From Serratia nematodiphila DZ0503SBS1 (GTDB lineage: Bacteria; Pseudomonadota; Gammaproteobacteria; Enterobacterales; Enterobacteriaceae), in contig NZ_JPUX01000001.1 of the NCBI RefSeq assembly GCF_000738675.1, forward strand, positions 3,534,001 through 3,598,000: a stretch of 64,000 nt of DNA, written 5' to 3'. Below are positions 10,090 through 20,000 of this stretch, one piece after another. Below the pieces are notes generated by a model. The model was given only the letters and a program-made list of their open reading frames with translations, was not told the origin of the DNA and ran no database searches. Position numbers and translations under genes: made by a program. The stretch's first letter is position 1; every line of letters starts with the position of its first letter.

Positions 10090-12279
10090 TTACCAGCGGT
10101 AGTTGACCGAAGCGATAATGCTGCGGCCGCTGCCGTAGAAGCAGGCGTACTCGCCGCTGCACGACGAAACGTATTTCTTGTCCGTCAGGTTCTGCACGTT
10201 GAGCTGCAGCGCAGCGCCGCGCAGCGCCGACGAAGCCTGACCGAGGTCATACTTCACCATGGCGTCGTACAGCGTGTAGTGCGGCACGTCGTACTGGCCG
10301 ATGGCGTCGGCCGGCGCATCGCCGATGTAACGCACGCCGCTGCCGACGGTCAGGCCGTTGAGCGCGCCGCTCAGGAAGCTGTAGCTGCCCCAGGCGGACG
10401 CCGCGTGGCGCGGAATGCCCGCCGGGCTGTGGCCGATTTCGTCCGCCGAGTTGGAGTCTTTGGTCACCACGTCGGTGTAGGTGTAGGCGGCGATCAGCTT
10501 GATCTCCGGCGTCGGCTGAGCGTGCACTTCCGCCTCAATCCCTTTGGATTTCACCTCACCGATCTGCTCGTAGGCGGAGGTGAGGCGGTTGTAAGACGCC
10601 ACATTGCGCTGGGTAATGTCGAACCAGGAAAGGGTCAGCAGGGTGTTGCCGCCCGGGATCTGGTACTTCACGCCCACCTCGGTTTGTTTGCCGGTGGTCG
10701 GCTTGAGCGGGTCGGCGCCCGGCGCGCTCGGGTACAGGTTAGGATCGAACGAGGTGCTGTAGCTGACGTACGGCGAAATGCCGTTGTCGAAGGCGTAGAG
10801 CAGGCCCGCACGGCCGGTGAACTGGGCATCATTGTAGGTCTGCTCTTTGCCGCCGCTGGTGCGATCGCGGGTGTTGACCTGCGACCAGTCCTGACGGCCG
10901 GACAGCAGCAGGTTCCAGTGATTCCACTCCAGCTGGTCCTGCAGATACACCCCGACCTGATTCAGCGTCTTCAAATCGCTGGAAGCCAGCGCCAGCGTGC
11001 TGCCATCGATGCTGGGGCGAACCGGGTTGGCCCAGTCGATCGGGTAATCGTTGCCGCGATCGCGATACATCTTCGAATCGATATGGCTGTAGCGGTAATC
11101 CAATCCGCCCAGCACCGTGTGCTTCACCTCGCCGGTGTCGAACAGGCCCTTCAGCTGGTTATCCACGCCAAACTCGTTGGTCATCTGCGTTTCATGCTGC
11201 GCCATGCGGGTGACGGTGTGGTCGTTGACCTTCGAGTTTACGTTATAAACCAGGTATTTATAGTCCTCATCACGGTGGGTGAAGCGCAGGTTCTGGGTAA
11301 ACGACAGCGCATCGCTGAAGTTGTGCTCGAGGCTGTAGCCAATCGATGCCTGCTCGCGCCGCGACTTGTTGAAGCTGGGTTCGCTGATGTTGAAGTCATA
11401 GGGCACATAGCCCGCGCTGGTCGGGAACAGCGTGCCGGCGCGCGGCAGGAAGTTGCGCGACCCGGCTTTCGGATCGTTCTGGTAGCTGGTCAGCAGCGTA
11501 AAGCTGGTGTCTTCGTTCGGCAGCCAGGTGAAGGCCGGCGCGATGGCCACCCGTTGCTGCTTGCTGTCTTTGACGAACTCGTGCTCGGTTCTGGCGATAC
11601 CGTTCAGGCGATAGAACAGGGTGTTGTCGTCGTTGAGTTTGCCGCCGAAATCGAACGCCGTTTCCGCCAGATGGCGGTTGCCGGTGCTGAATTTGACTTC
11701 GTGAATGCTCTGGGCGGTAGGGCGTTTACTGGTCATAACCACCACGCCGCCGGGGCTGACCTGGCCGTACAGCACGCCGGCCGGGCCGTGCACCATCTCC
11801 ACGCGCTCCAGCAGCCAGGGGTCGATCTGCCCGGCGCCGCCATTTTGGCTCGAGAGGCCAAAGTGCAGACCGTCGAGCAGTTTGGGCGCATAGCGGAAGC
11901 CGCGGCTGATCACTTCGTCATTGCGGTTGGAGTTGCCGCGGTAGGTGGTGATCACCCCGCTGGTGTAGTTCAGCGCGTCGGCGACCGACGCCGGTTCCTG
12001 GTCGTTCATTTGCTCGCGCGTGACCACGGAGATGGACTGCGGCGTCTTGCGCAGAGAGGCGGCGGTCTTGGTGCCGGCGGCGCTCTCTTTGGCGACGATC
12101 CCTTTGACCGGCGCGGTCACGCTGTTTTGCGCGTCGGCGGTCACCAAAATCGTTTCGTCCGCTGCCGCAGACGCGTGTTGCGCCAAGGGCAATAACGCCA
12201 GCGCCGATCCCAGCAACAGACGCCTGGCGGACATCGCCTCCGTATTCCCGTTAGCTATCCCTTTGTTTTTAATCTTCAT
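10090..12279 (-). CDS. TonB-dependent ferric-siderophore receptor
   Basis: A 729-residue outer-membrane receptor of the FhuA/FoxA-like siderophore group. A signal peptide ends near residue 40 ([18 protein letters not shown]). A TonB-box-like segment (ETILVTA) comes next. The plug domain has [20 protein letters not shown] and [19 protein letters not shown]. The 22-strand barrel ends in the aromatic signature ASVNYRW. A Cys pair ([10 protein letters not shown]) lies near the C-terminus. The start is set by AGGAGAGATA before the ATG. It is divergent from fes and shares a Fur box with it, so it is likely the dedicated importer for the catecholate made by the neighbouring NRPS; the ligand is inferred from context. 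Confidence 0.92.
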   Translation of the reverse strand: MKIKNKGIANGNTEAMSARRLLLGSALALLPLAQHASAAADETILVTADAQNSVTAPVKGIVAKESAAGTKTAASLRKTPQSISVVTREQMNDQEPASVADALNYTSGVITTYRGNSNRNDEVISRGFRYAPKLLDGLHFGLSSQNGGAGQIDPWLLERVEMVHGPAGVLYGQVSPGGVVVMTSKRPTAQSIHEVKFSTGNRHLAETAFDFGGKLNDDNTLFYRLNGIARTEHEFVKDSKQQRVAIAPAFTWLPNEDTSFTLLTSYQNDPKAGSRNFLPRAGTLFPTSAGYVPYDFNISEPSFNKSRREQASIGYSLEHNFSDALSFTQNLRFTHRDEDYKYLVYNVNSKVNDHTVTRMAQHETQMTNEFGVDNQLKGLFDTGEVKHTVLGGLDYRYSHIDSKMYRDRGNDYPIDWANPVRPSIDGSTLALASSDLKTLNQVGVYLQDQLEWNHWNLLLSGRQDWSQVNTRDRTSGGKEQTYNDAQFTGRAGLLYAFDNGISPYVSYSTSFDPNLYPSAPGADPLKPTTGKQTEVGVKYQIPGGNTLLTLSWFDITQRNVASYNRLTSAYEQIGEVKSKGIEAEVHAQPTPEIKLIAAYTYTDVVTKDSNSADEIGHSPAGIPRHAASAWGSYSFLSGALNGLTVGSGVRYIGDAPADAIGQYDVPHYTLYDAMVKYDLGQASSALRGAALQLNVQNLTDKKYVSSCSGEYACFYGSGRSIIASVNYRW

Positions 12280-12409
12280 TATCTCTCCTGCATACCTGCG
12301 TTGTGTGTTATGCCACCCTGATAAACCCCGAAATATCGGCGAGCGGTATTCACCCGTCGACGCGGAGACGCCGTATGTGCACGACGGTAAAAATCCGACA
12401 AATAGTATT

Positions 12410-12428
12410 GAAAATGATAATGAGTATC
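12410..12428. promoter_or_regulatory. Fur box between the receptor gene and fes
   Basis: The 19-mer beginning GAAAATGATAATG and ending AGTATC matches the classical Fur consensus at 16 of 19 positions. It lies between the divergent receptor and esterase genes, 52 bp before the fes start and about 130 bp from the receptor start. Iron-repressed transcription both ways is expected. Confidence 0.8.
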
Positions 12429-12479
12429 AATACGATTGTCAGGTTTTGTAAAAATCACTCATGTTATGTAAGGGGCGCT

Positions 12480-13787
12480 ATGGAGTTTTTGCCGGAAAAG
12501 AGGCCAGGAAACGACCTTGAGGGATTGGCGGCGCAATGGCTGCGTGAAGAGGCGGCGGGGCAATCCTCGTGGTGGCAAAAGGTTGCCGCGCAGGGCACGC
12601 CCATCGTCGAAGCGTTCGACGAACGCCACGTCAAAATGACCTGGCTATGGCGCGACCCCGCCGGCGATGAACGGCACTCGCCGATATGCCGCGTTTACGC
12701 CGATATCAACGGCATTACCGATCACCACAGCACGTCCCCCAGCAGCCTGACCAGGCTCCCCGGCACCGACGTTTGGTACGGCTCGGCCGTTATCGATCGC
12801 CGCTGGCGCGGCAGCTACAGCCTGATCCCCATTACCGAGCGAGACCTCCCCCCCGTATTCAGCGACGACGAAACGTTACGCGACCGCCAGCAGCGTGCCT
12901 GGTGGGTATCGCTGTTCCCGTTGGCGATCGCCGATCCGCTGAATCGCCTCTCGCTGGGGCCGTCCCATCGCCCGCGGCCCGTATCCCTGGCGCAAGGGCC
13001 GGATGCCGACGATCAAAGCGCCTGGCAGGCCGCCGATCGGCCGCTGGATGAGGCGCGGCTACAGCTATTTCAGTGGCGCAGCGAACGGCTGGGTAACCAG
13101 CGGCGCGTTTGGCTGTATGCCAGCGGCGACGCGGCGGTGAAAGCGAACCGCCCGCTGGTGCTGCTGCTCGACGGCCAAAACTGGATCGAAAGGCATGCGC
13201 TGCTGCCGGTGATTGAGAACGAGACCGCAAAAGGGCAGTTGCCGCCCGCGTGCTGGCTGCTGATCGATGCGATCGATGGCGAACACCGGGAAAACGAGCT
13301 GCCCTGCAACGCCGTCTTCTGGCAGGCGGTGATCGACGAACTGCTGCCGCAGGCGCAGCGCCGCGAAGCGTTCAGCGAGACTGGGGCGCGCACCGTGGTC
13401 GCCGGCCAGAGCTACGGCGGGCTGGCGGCGTTATACGCCGGTTTGCACTGGCCCGAGCGCTTTGGCCACGTGCTGAGCCAGTCCGGCTCCTTCTGGTGGC
13501 CTACGGTGCAATTTGTGACCCAGTTCGAAAAACGCCACGAACTGGAGGAAGGCTGGCTGATACGCCAGGTTCGGCAGCGCAACGCGGCGGCACCCAAGCT
13601 CACCGTGATCCAACAGGCCGGCGATCGGGAGGCGGACATCGAATTCGTCAATCGCCAGATGCACCAGGCGCTGACGGCGGCCGGGCACCGCGCCGACTAC
13701 CGCGTGTATTCCGGCGGACATGACGCGCTCTGCTGGCGCGGCGGCCTGGTGGACGGCGTGCGCCGGCTGCTTTCCGCAATGAAGTAA
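12480..13787 (+). CDS. fes: Enterochelin esterase-type hydrolase (Fes)
   Basis: A 435-residue cytoplasmic esterase that releases iron by cutting ester-linked catecholate siderophores. An N-terminal Fes domain (WLWRDPAGDERHSPICRVYADINGITDHHS) precedes an esterase-D-like alpha/beta-hydrolase. The nucleophile elbow is VVAGQSYGGLAALYAG (Ser near residue 305), and the catalytic His lies in SGGHDALCW near the end. The start at 12480 has AAGGGG upstream; the open frame continues back to 12303 through the promoter and Fur box, so the longer form is rejected. It is first in the fes-mbtH-NRPS-entS operon. An esterase here suggests a serine-ester-linked (oligomeric) product. Confidence 0.93.
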   Translation: MEFLPEKRPGNDLEGLAAQWLREEAAGQSSWWQKVAAQGTPIVEAFDERHVKMTWLWRDPAGDERHSPICRVYADINGITDHHSTSPSSLTRLPGTDVWYGSAVIDRRWRGSYSLIPITERDLPPVFSDDETLRDRQQRAWWVSLFPLAIADPLNRLSLGPSHRPRPVSLAQGPDADDQSAWQAADRPLDEARLQLFQWRSERLGNQRRVWLYASGDAAVKANRPLVLLLDGQNWIERHALLPVIENETAKGQLPPACWLLIDAIDGEHRENELPCNAVFWQAVIDELLPQAQRREAFSETGARTVVAGQSYGGLAALYAGLHWPERFGHVLSQSGSFWWPTVQFVTQFEKRHELEEGWLIRQVRQRNAAAPKLTVIQQAGDREADIEFVNRQMHQALTAAGHRADYRVYSGGHDALCWRGGLVDGVRRLLSAMK

Positions 13788-13816
13788 TCCCACATTTTGA
13801 CAGACAGGTAATGAAA

Positions 13817-14041
13817 ATGACTCAGGAACAACAAAACCCGTTCGATGACGAAAGCCTCCGTTTCTCCGTGCTGGTCAACGCGCAGCAGCAGTATTCGCTG
13901 TGGCCGCAGTTTGCCGATACGCCGCAGGGGTGGCGCGTGTTGATGGGGCCGGCGTCGCGCGGCGAGTGCATCGACTACATCGAAACGCACTGGCAGGACA
14001 TGCGGCCGGCGGCGCTGAAAGCGACGGATGCGGCGCGTTAA
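13817..14041 (+). CDS. MbtH-family NRPS chaperone (YbdZ-like)
   Basis: A 74-residue MbtH-like protein that binds and activates adenylation domains. It contains the family motifs NPFDDESLRFSVLVNAQQQYSLWP and GW with a later HW (EGWRVL-type region, ETHWQDMRP). The ATG at 13817 has AGG 8 bp upstream; an ATG two codons earlier is only 2-3 bp from the same AGG. It lies 23 bp after fes and directly before the NRPS, the same order as E. coli fes-ybdZ-entF. Confidence 0.93.
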   Translation: MTQEQQNPFDDESLRFSVLVNAQQQYSLWPQFADTPQGWRVLMGPASRGECIDYIETHWQDMRPAALKATDAAR

Positions 14042-14091
14042 GCGCCTGGCAGTCAATCGATATATTCCGTTTGAGGGAAAGGACAGACACC

Positions 14092-17000
14092 ATGTCAGAA
14101 ACGCTTTCTTTACCGGATACTCAGGTCGAGTATCGGGATTATCCGCTGGTTGCTGCGCAGCCGGGGATCTGGATCGCCGACCAAATCGCGCTGCGCCGCA
14201 ACAGCTTCGCCGTGGCGCACTACACCGAACTGCACGGCGCTATCGATCGTTCGGCGCTGGAGCGCGCGATCCGTCAAGGGCTGGCCGAAGCGGATACGGT
14301 TCAGGCGCGATTCTTTGAGGCGCAGGACGGCCAGCCGGTGCAGCGTTTACCGCTGATAGCCGATCCCGCACGCGTGCAGGCGCCGGAGTGGTTCGATTTC
14401 AGCGCGCGGCCGGACGCCGAGCAGGCGGCGCTGGCGCTGATGAACGACGATCTGGCGCAGGATCTGCCGGCGGACGGCGAACGGCCGCTCTATCGCCATG
14501 CGGTGATCCGCGTCAGCGCCGATCGCTGGTTCTGGTACCAGCGCTTTCATCATCTGACCCTGGACGGCTTCAGCTTCGAGGCCATCACCCGCCGGATCGC
14601 CGATATCTATCGCGCGCTGCGTCACGGGCTGTCGCCGGCGGCATCGCCGTTTACCCCGTTCGGCAAGGTGGTGGAAGAGTATCAGCAATGGCAAACGTCG
14701 CCGGCGCGCCGGCGGGCGGCCGAATTCTGGCAACAGCATCTGTGCGATTTGCCGTCGCCGCTGTCGTTATCGACGGAGAGTCGGGAGGTTGAACCGGGCG
14801 CCCGGCCGCTCAAACAGGCGCTGGTGCTGCCGGAATCGCTGTTTGACGAAGCGCTGCGCGATGGCGCGCTGCAGTCGCTGCAACCGGCCGATATCGTCAC
14901 GGCGGCGCTGGCGATGTATCTGGCGCGCATGAGCGGCGAAACCCGTTTTTCACTCGGTTTTCCTTTCATGCGCCGTATGGGCTCCCAGGCGCTGGCGGCG
15001 GTCGGCCCGGTGGTTAACGTGCTGCCGCTGCTGCTGAATGTGACGCCGGAGATGTCGCTGGCGGACGTCTGCCAGGCGACCGTGGCGCAAATCAAACAGG
15101 CGCGCCGCCATCAACGCTATGAAGCGGAGCAGATCAAACGCGATCTCGGCCTGGTCGGCGGCCATCAGGAACTGTACGGCCCGGTGATCAACGTCAAGGT
15201 TTACCACAGCGCCTTGTCTTTCGACGGGCAGGCGGCCGTTACCCATACGCTGGCGATGGGGCCGGTCGACGATCTCGAGTTTGAGATCGGCTTTCGCAAC
15301 GGCGTGCTGACGCTGTCGTTGGTGGCCAACCCGGCCAAATACTCGCCGCGCACCTTGCATCACCACGCGGAGCGCATCGGCCATTGGCTGCAGCAACTGG
15401 CGCGGCAGCCGCACCAGCCGAACGGTCAACTGGCGTTGATCGGCGAAGGGGAGTTAAAGCAGCTCGCGGCCTGGGGGCGCGGCGCGCATCTGACGCCGCC
15501 GGCGGGCATGGTGTCGATCATGGATGCGTTTCAGCGCCAGGTTGAGCGGCAGCCCGAGGCGCTGGCGGTGGCCTGCGGCGATGTGCGCCTCAGCTACCGT
15601 CAGCTCTCCGAACGGGTGATGCAGCTGGGGCGAGTGCTGATCGAAAGCGGCATCGGCGCGGAAGACGTGGTCGCCATCGGCATTCCGCGCTCGGTGGACA
15701 CGCTGGTCGCGCTGTTCGGCGTGTTGGCCAGCGGCGCGGCCTATATGCCGCTCGATCTGGATTACCCGCGTGAACGCCTGGCGCTGATGTGCGACGACGC
15801 GCGGCCGGCGATGTTGCTGACCCACCGCGCTACGCAGGCCAATATGCCGGATCTGCCACAGGTATTGTGCCTGGACGACGCAGCGTGCCTGGCGCGCTGC
15901 GCGGCCGCCGAAGCTGCGCCGATAACGGATGCCGAACGGCGTGCGCCGCTGAACGAGGCGCATCTGGCCTATATGATTTACACCTCCGGTTCGACCGGCA
16001 AACCCAAGGGCGTGATGTCCACGCACCGCGGGCTGCTGAACCTGTTCCTGTCGCATCAGGCCTCGCTGTTTGGCCCGGCGATCGAAAAATTCCAGGCTCG
16101 CCATGGGCGCCGCCTGCGCGCCGGCCATACCGCTTCGTTCTCTTTCGACTCCTCCTGGGAACCGCTGTTCTGCATGATGATGGGCAGCGAACTGGTCATC
16201 TTCGATGAGGAGCTGCGCCGCGATCCCTGGGCGCTGCTCGAACAAACCCAACAGACGCCGATCGATCTGCTGGACATCACGCCGTCATTCTTCTCGCAAC
16301 TGGTGGACTGCGGCCTGCTGAAGGGGCAGTTCCCGCTGCCAGCGTTCGTGATGATCGGCGGCGAGGCGGCGACGCCGACGCTGTGGAACCTGATGCAACA
16401 GCATCCGGAGGTGGAGATCCACAACTATTACGGCCCGTCCGAATACACCGTCGATACCCTCGGCGCGCCGGTCACTGCCGCCGAACAGCCGGTGATTGGC
16501 CGTCCCCTCGCCAATACCGAAGTCTGGCTGCTCGACGGCCGCCTGCAGCCGGTGCCGATCGGCGCGGCGGGCGAGCTGTACATTTCCGGCAAAGGCATCG
16601 CGCGCGGTTACCTGCGGCGCCCGGATCTGACGGCGGCGCGCTTTGTCGCCAATCCGTTCGCCGAAGGCGAGGTGATGTACCGCAGCGGCGATCTGATGCG
16701 CTGGAGCGCGGAGGGCCAGCTGGTGTTCATTGGCCGGACCGATCACCAAATCAAGGTGCGCGGCTTCCGCGTCGAGCTGGGTGAGGTGGAAAGCGCCTTG
16801 GCCGCCTTGCCGGACGTGGGGCGGGCAGTAGCGATCGCCGAGCCGATCGGCGCCACCTATCGCCTGATCGGCTATTGCTCGGTACAGGATGACGCGCGCC
16901 GTGCCTCACCCTCGCTGCAAAGCGAACTGCTGGGGCAACTGGCGCAGCGTCTGCCGGATTATATGGTGCCGGCGATCCTGGTGGTGATGCCGGAGCTGCC

Positions 17001-20000
17001 GCTTAACGTGAATGGCAAGATTGACCGCCAGGCGCTGCCCAAACCGCAGGAGACGCTGGCGCAAAGCATTCGCGAGCCGGCCACCGAGCAGGAAAGGCTG
17101 ATTTGCGGCGCCATGGCGCAGCTGCTGGGGATGGATCGCATCGGCGCCGACGACGATTTCTTCGCGCTCGGCGGCGACAGCATCTCGGCGATGGGGCTGG
17201 GCACCGCCCTGCGGCGCAAAGGGTATCTGCTGCGGCCGCGCGAGATCTTCGCGCTGCACACCCCCGCGCGCATGGCGCAGGCGATGCAGCCGCTGGCCGT
17301 AGACTCTCAGGCTGCGCGCAGCGTGCAACAAGGCCCGATCGACGGGCTGCCGATCCTGCATTGGTTTGCCGAGACGGGCGATATGCATCGTCGCTTCGCG
17401 CACGGCGTTTTTCTGCGCGTGCCTGCCGAGCTGCAACCGGAACAGCTGCGTTATGCATTGGAACAGCTGCGTACGGCGCACCCGGCGCTGGGCGCGCGGA
17501 TCCGCGAGGGGCAGTTGGTGGTTGAAACCGCCGCCGCCGGTGAGCTGATGCAGGTTCATAACGTATCCGGTGAGCTGGAGTTAGCGGCGGAACAGGCGTT
17601 TGATGCCGCACTTGACCATCTCGAACCGGCTGCCGGCGCCATGATGCAAGGCATCCTGTTGCAGCGCGACGGGCAGAGCCTGGGGCTGGTGCTGGCGATC
17701 CATCACCTGGTAGTCGACGGCGTTTCCTGGCGCATCCTGCTCGACGAGCTGCGGCAGGTGGCCGACAGCGCCATGCAGGGGCAGCCGATCACCTTGCCGC
17801 CGGAAGAAACCTCGCTCTATGAGTGGTCTGCACGCCTACGAGCCGACGCTGAACGCCGGGAAGCCGAGCTGCCGTTCTGGCGGCGGATGCTGGCGGACGG
17901 CGCACCGCGTTTGGGGCGACGCGCGCTGGATCCGCTTAGCGATCGCACTGGCGACGTATCGGAAAAACGCACGTTACTCGACAGCCGGCTGACCGCCGCG
18001 CTGCTCGGCACATTGCCGCAGGGATACCGCGCGCAGGTTGAAGAGATCATGCTGTGCGCGCTGGCTCAGGCCTGCCGCCGCCGTTTCCAGGCCGCTTCGC
18101 TGCGTTTCTCTCTGGAGTCGCACGGCCGCGCAGAACTGGACGACGGACTCGATCTGGCCCGCACCGTCGGCTGGCTGACGGCGGAGTATCCGCTGCACAT
18201 TGAACTGCATGACGCTGAGCACAATGAGGCCGTGCGTGCGGTGAAACGGGCGACGCGAGCGGTGGCCGATCGCGGCGTCGGTTATGGCCAGCTGCGTTAT
18301 CTGCATCCGCAGCGTGACGAACTGGCGGCGCTGGCGCAGCGCAATGCGCCGGAAATCTTGTTCAACTACCTCGGGCGTTTCAGCCAGGATGAGGGGAACT
18401 GGACGCCGCAACGCAGCCAAACCCGCTTCCGCGACGCCTTCGCCGTGGCGCAGGATGCGCAGCAGGCGCTGTCGTATGGCCTGGAGGTGAATATCTTTGT
18501 CGAAGAGCGGCGCGACGGCGCCTGCCTGGCGATCAACTGGAGCTGGCTGGAGGCGATTTTCAGCGAGAGCGACATTGCGCAGCTGCACAGCGGCATCGAG
18601 CAAGCGGTGCGTTCACTGTGCGAGTTTGCCGAGCGTCATCCCGAACGCGCGGCGGCAACGTTGGTGGCGGCCGAGATCGCCCAGCCGAACGTTGACGATG
18701 AGACGGTGCGCGCCTGGGAGCAAGAGTGCGGGCCGTTGGCCGCGGCGCTGCCGCTGTTGCCGTTGCAACATGGCCTGCTGTTCCATGCGCAGACGGCGCA
18801 GCAGGGCGGCAGCTATAACTCGCTGACGCGCCTGAGCCTCTGCGGCGAGCTGGACGAACATCAACTCCAGCAGGCGCTGAATGCGGTGATCCGCCGCCAT
18901 CCGCAGCTGGCCGCCCGGTTCAACCGCGAAGGGGAACCGCTGCAGCTGATACCGCAGGAAAGCCATTGGCCGCTGGACAGTCGTAAGCTGCCGCCGCTGT
19001 CCGAAGAGCAAGAAGCGCAGGCGCTGCATGAACTGGAACAGGAAGAGTTGCGGCGCGATCTGTTTAATCAGCCGGGCGCGATGCTGCATGCGCTGCGGAT
19101 CAAACACGGCGATAGCGAACGCTACACGCTGTTCCTTAACGCGCACCATCTGATTGTCGACGGCTGGTCGACGCCGGTGGTGCTCAACGATCTGATGCTG
19201 GCCCTGCGTGAAGGCGAGCAGGCGTTGCCGCCGCTGCGCTCGAACTACGCCGATATCGTGCGCCGCCTGACCGCGCGGGATGCCGACGCCTCGCGCCGCC
19301 TCTGGCGTGAGACGCTGCAGGATGTGCGCCCGACGTTGTTGTTCGGTGAATCGCATAACGATCGCGTGCATGAGTTGGAAATGACGCTGCCGCCGGCCGA
19401 GGAAAGGCGCTTGCTGACCCTGTGCCGCGAACGCGGGTTGACGCTCAATACCCTGATGCAGGGCATCTGGGCGCTGCAGCTGGCCAGCTGTTGCGGCCAT
19501 CAGGACGTGGTGTTCGGCTCGCCGGTTTCCGGCCGCTTTGGCCAGATAGAAGGGATTGAGGAACACGTTGGCCTGTTCAGCAACACGCTGCCGGTGCGGG
19601 TTCGTCTGCAGCATGACCGTTCGTTGACGGATCAACTGACCGAACTGCAGCATCGGCAGATTGAACTGCTGGAGCACGACGATTTGGGTTTGGGGGAGAT
19701 CCAGCATCTGGCCGGGGCGGGCACGCTGTTCGACACGCTGTTGGTGGTGGAAAACTACCCGGACAACGACGCCTTGCTTGGCGGCGCAGGTTCCTTGCGC
19801 TGCGATGCCATCCGTAACAAAGGCTATACCCACTATCCGCTGACGCTGCTGGTGCTGCCGGGCGAGCGCCTGCGTCTGCTGATGGAGTACCGCGATTCGG
19901 TGCTGCAGCCTGAACGCTTCGCCGCACGGCTGATGGCGCTGCTGCAACAGTGGATAGCGCAGCCGGATCTGCCGCTGCCGCACTGGCAATTGCAAACGCC

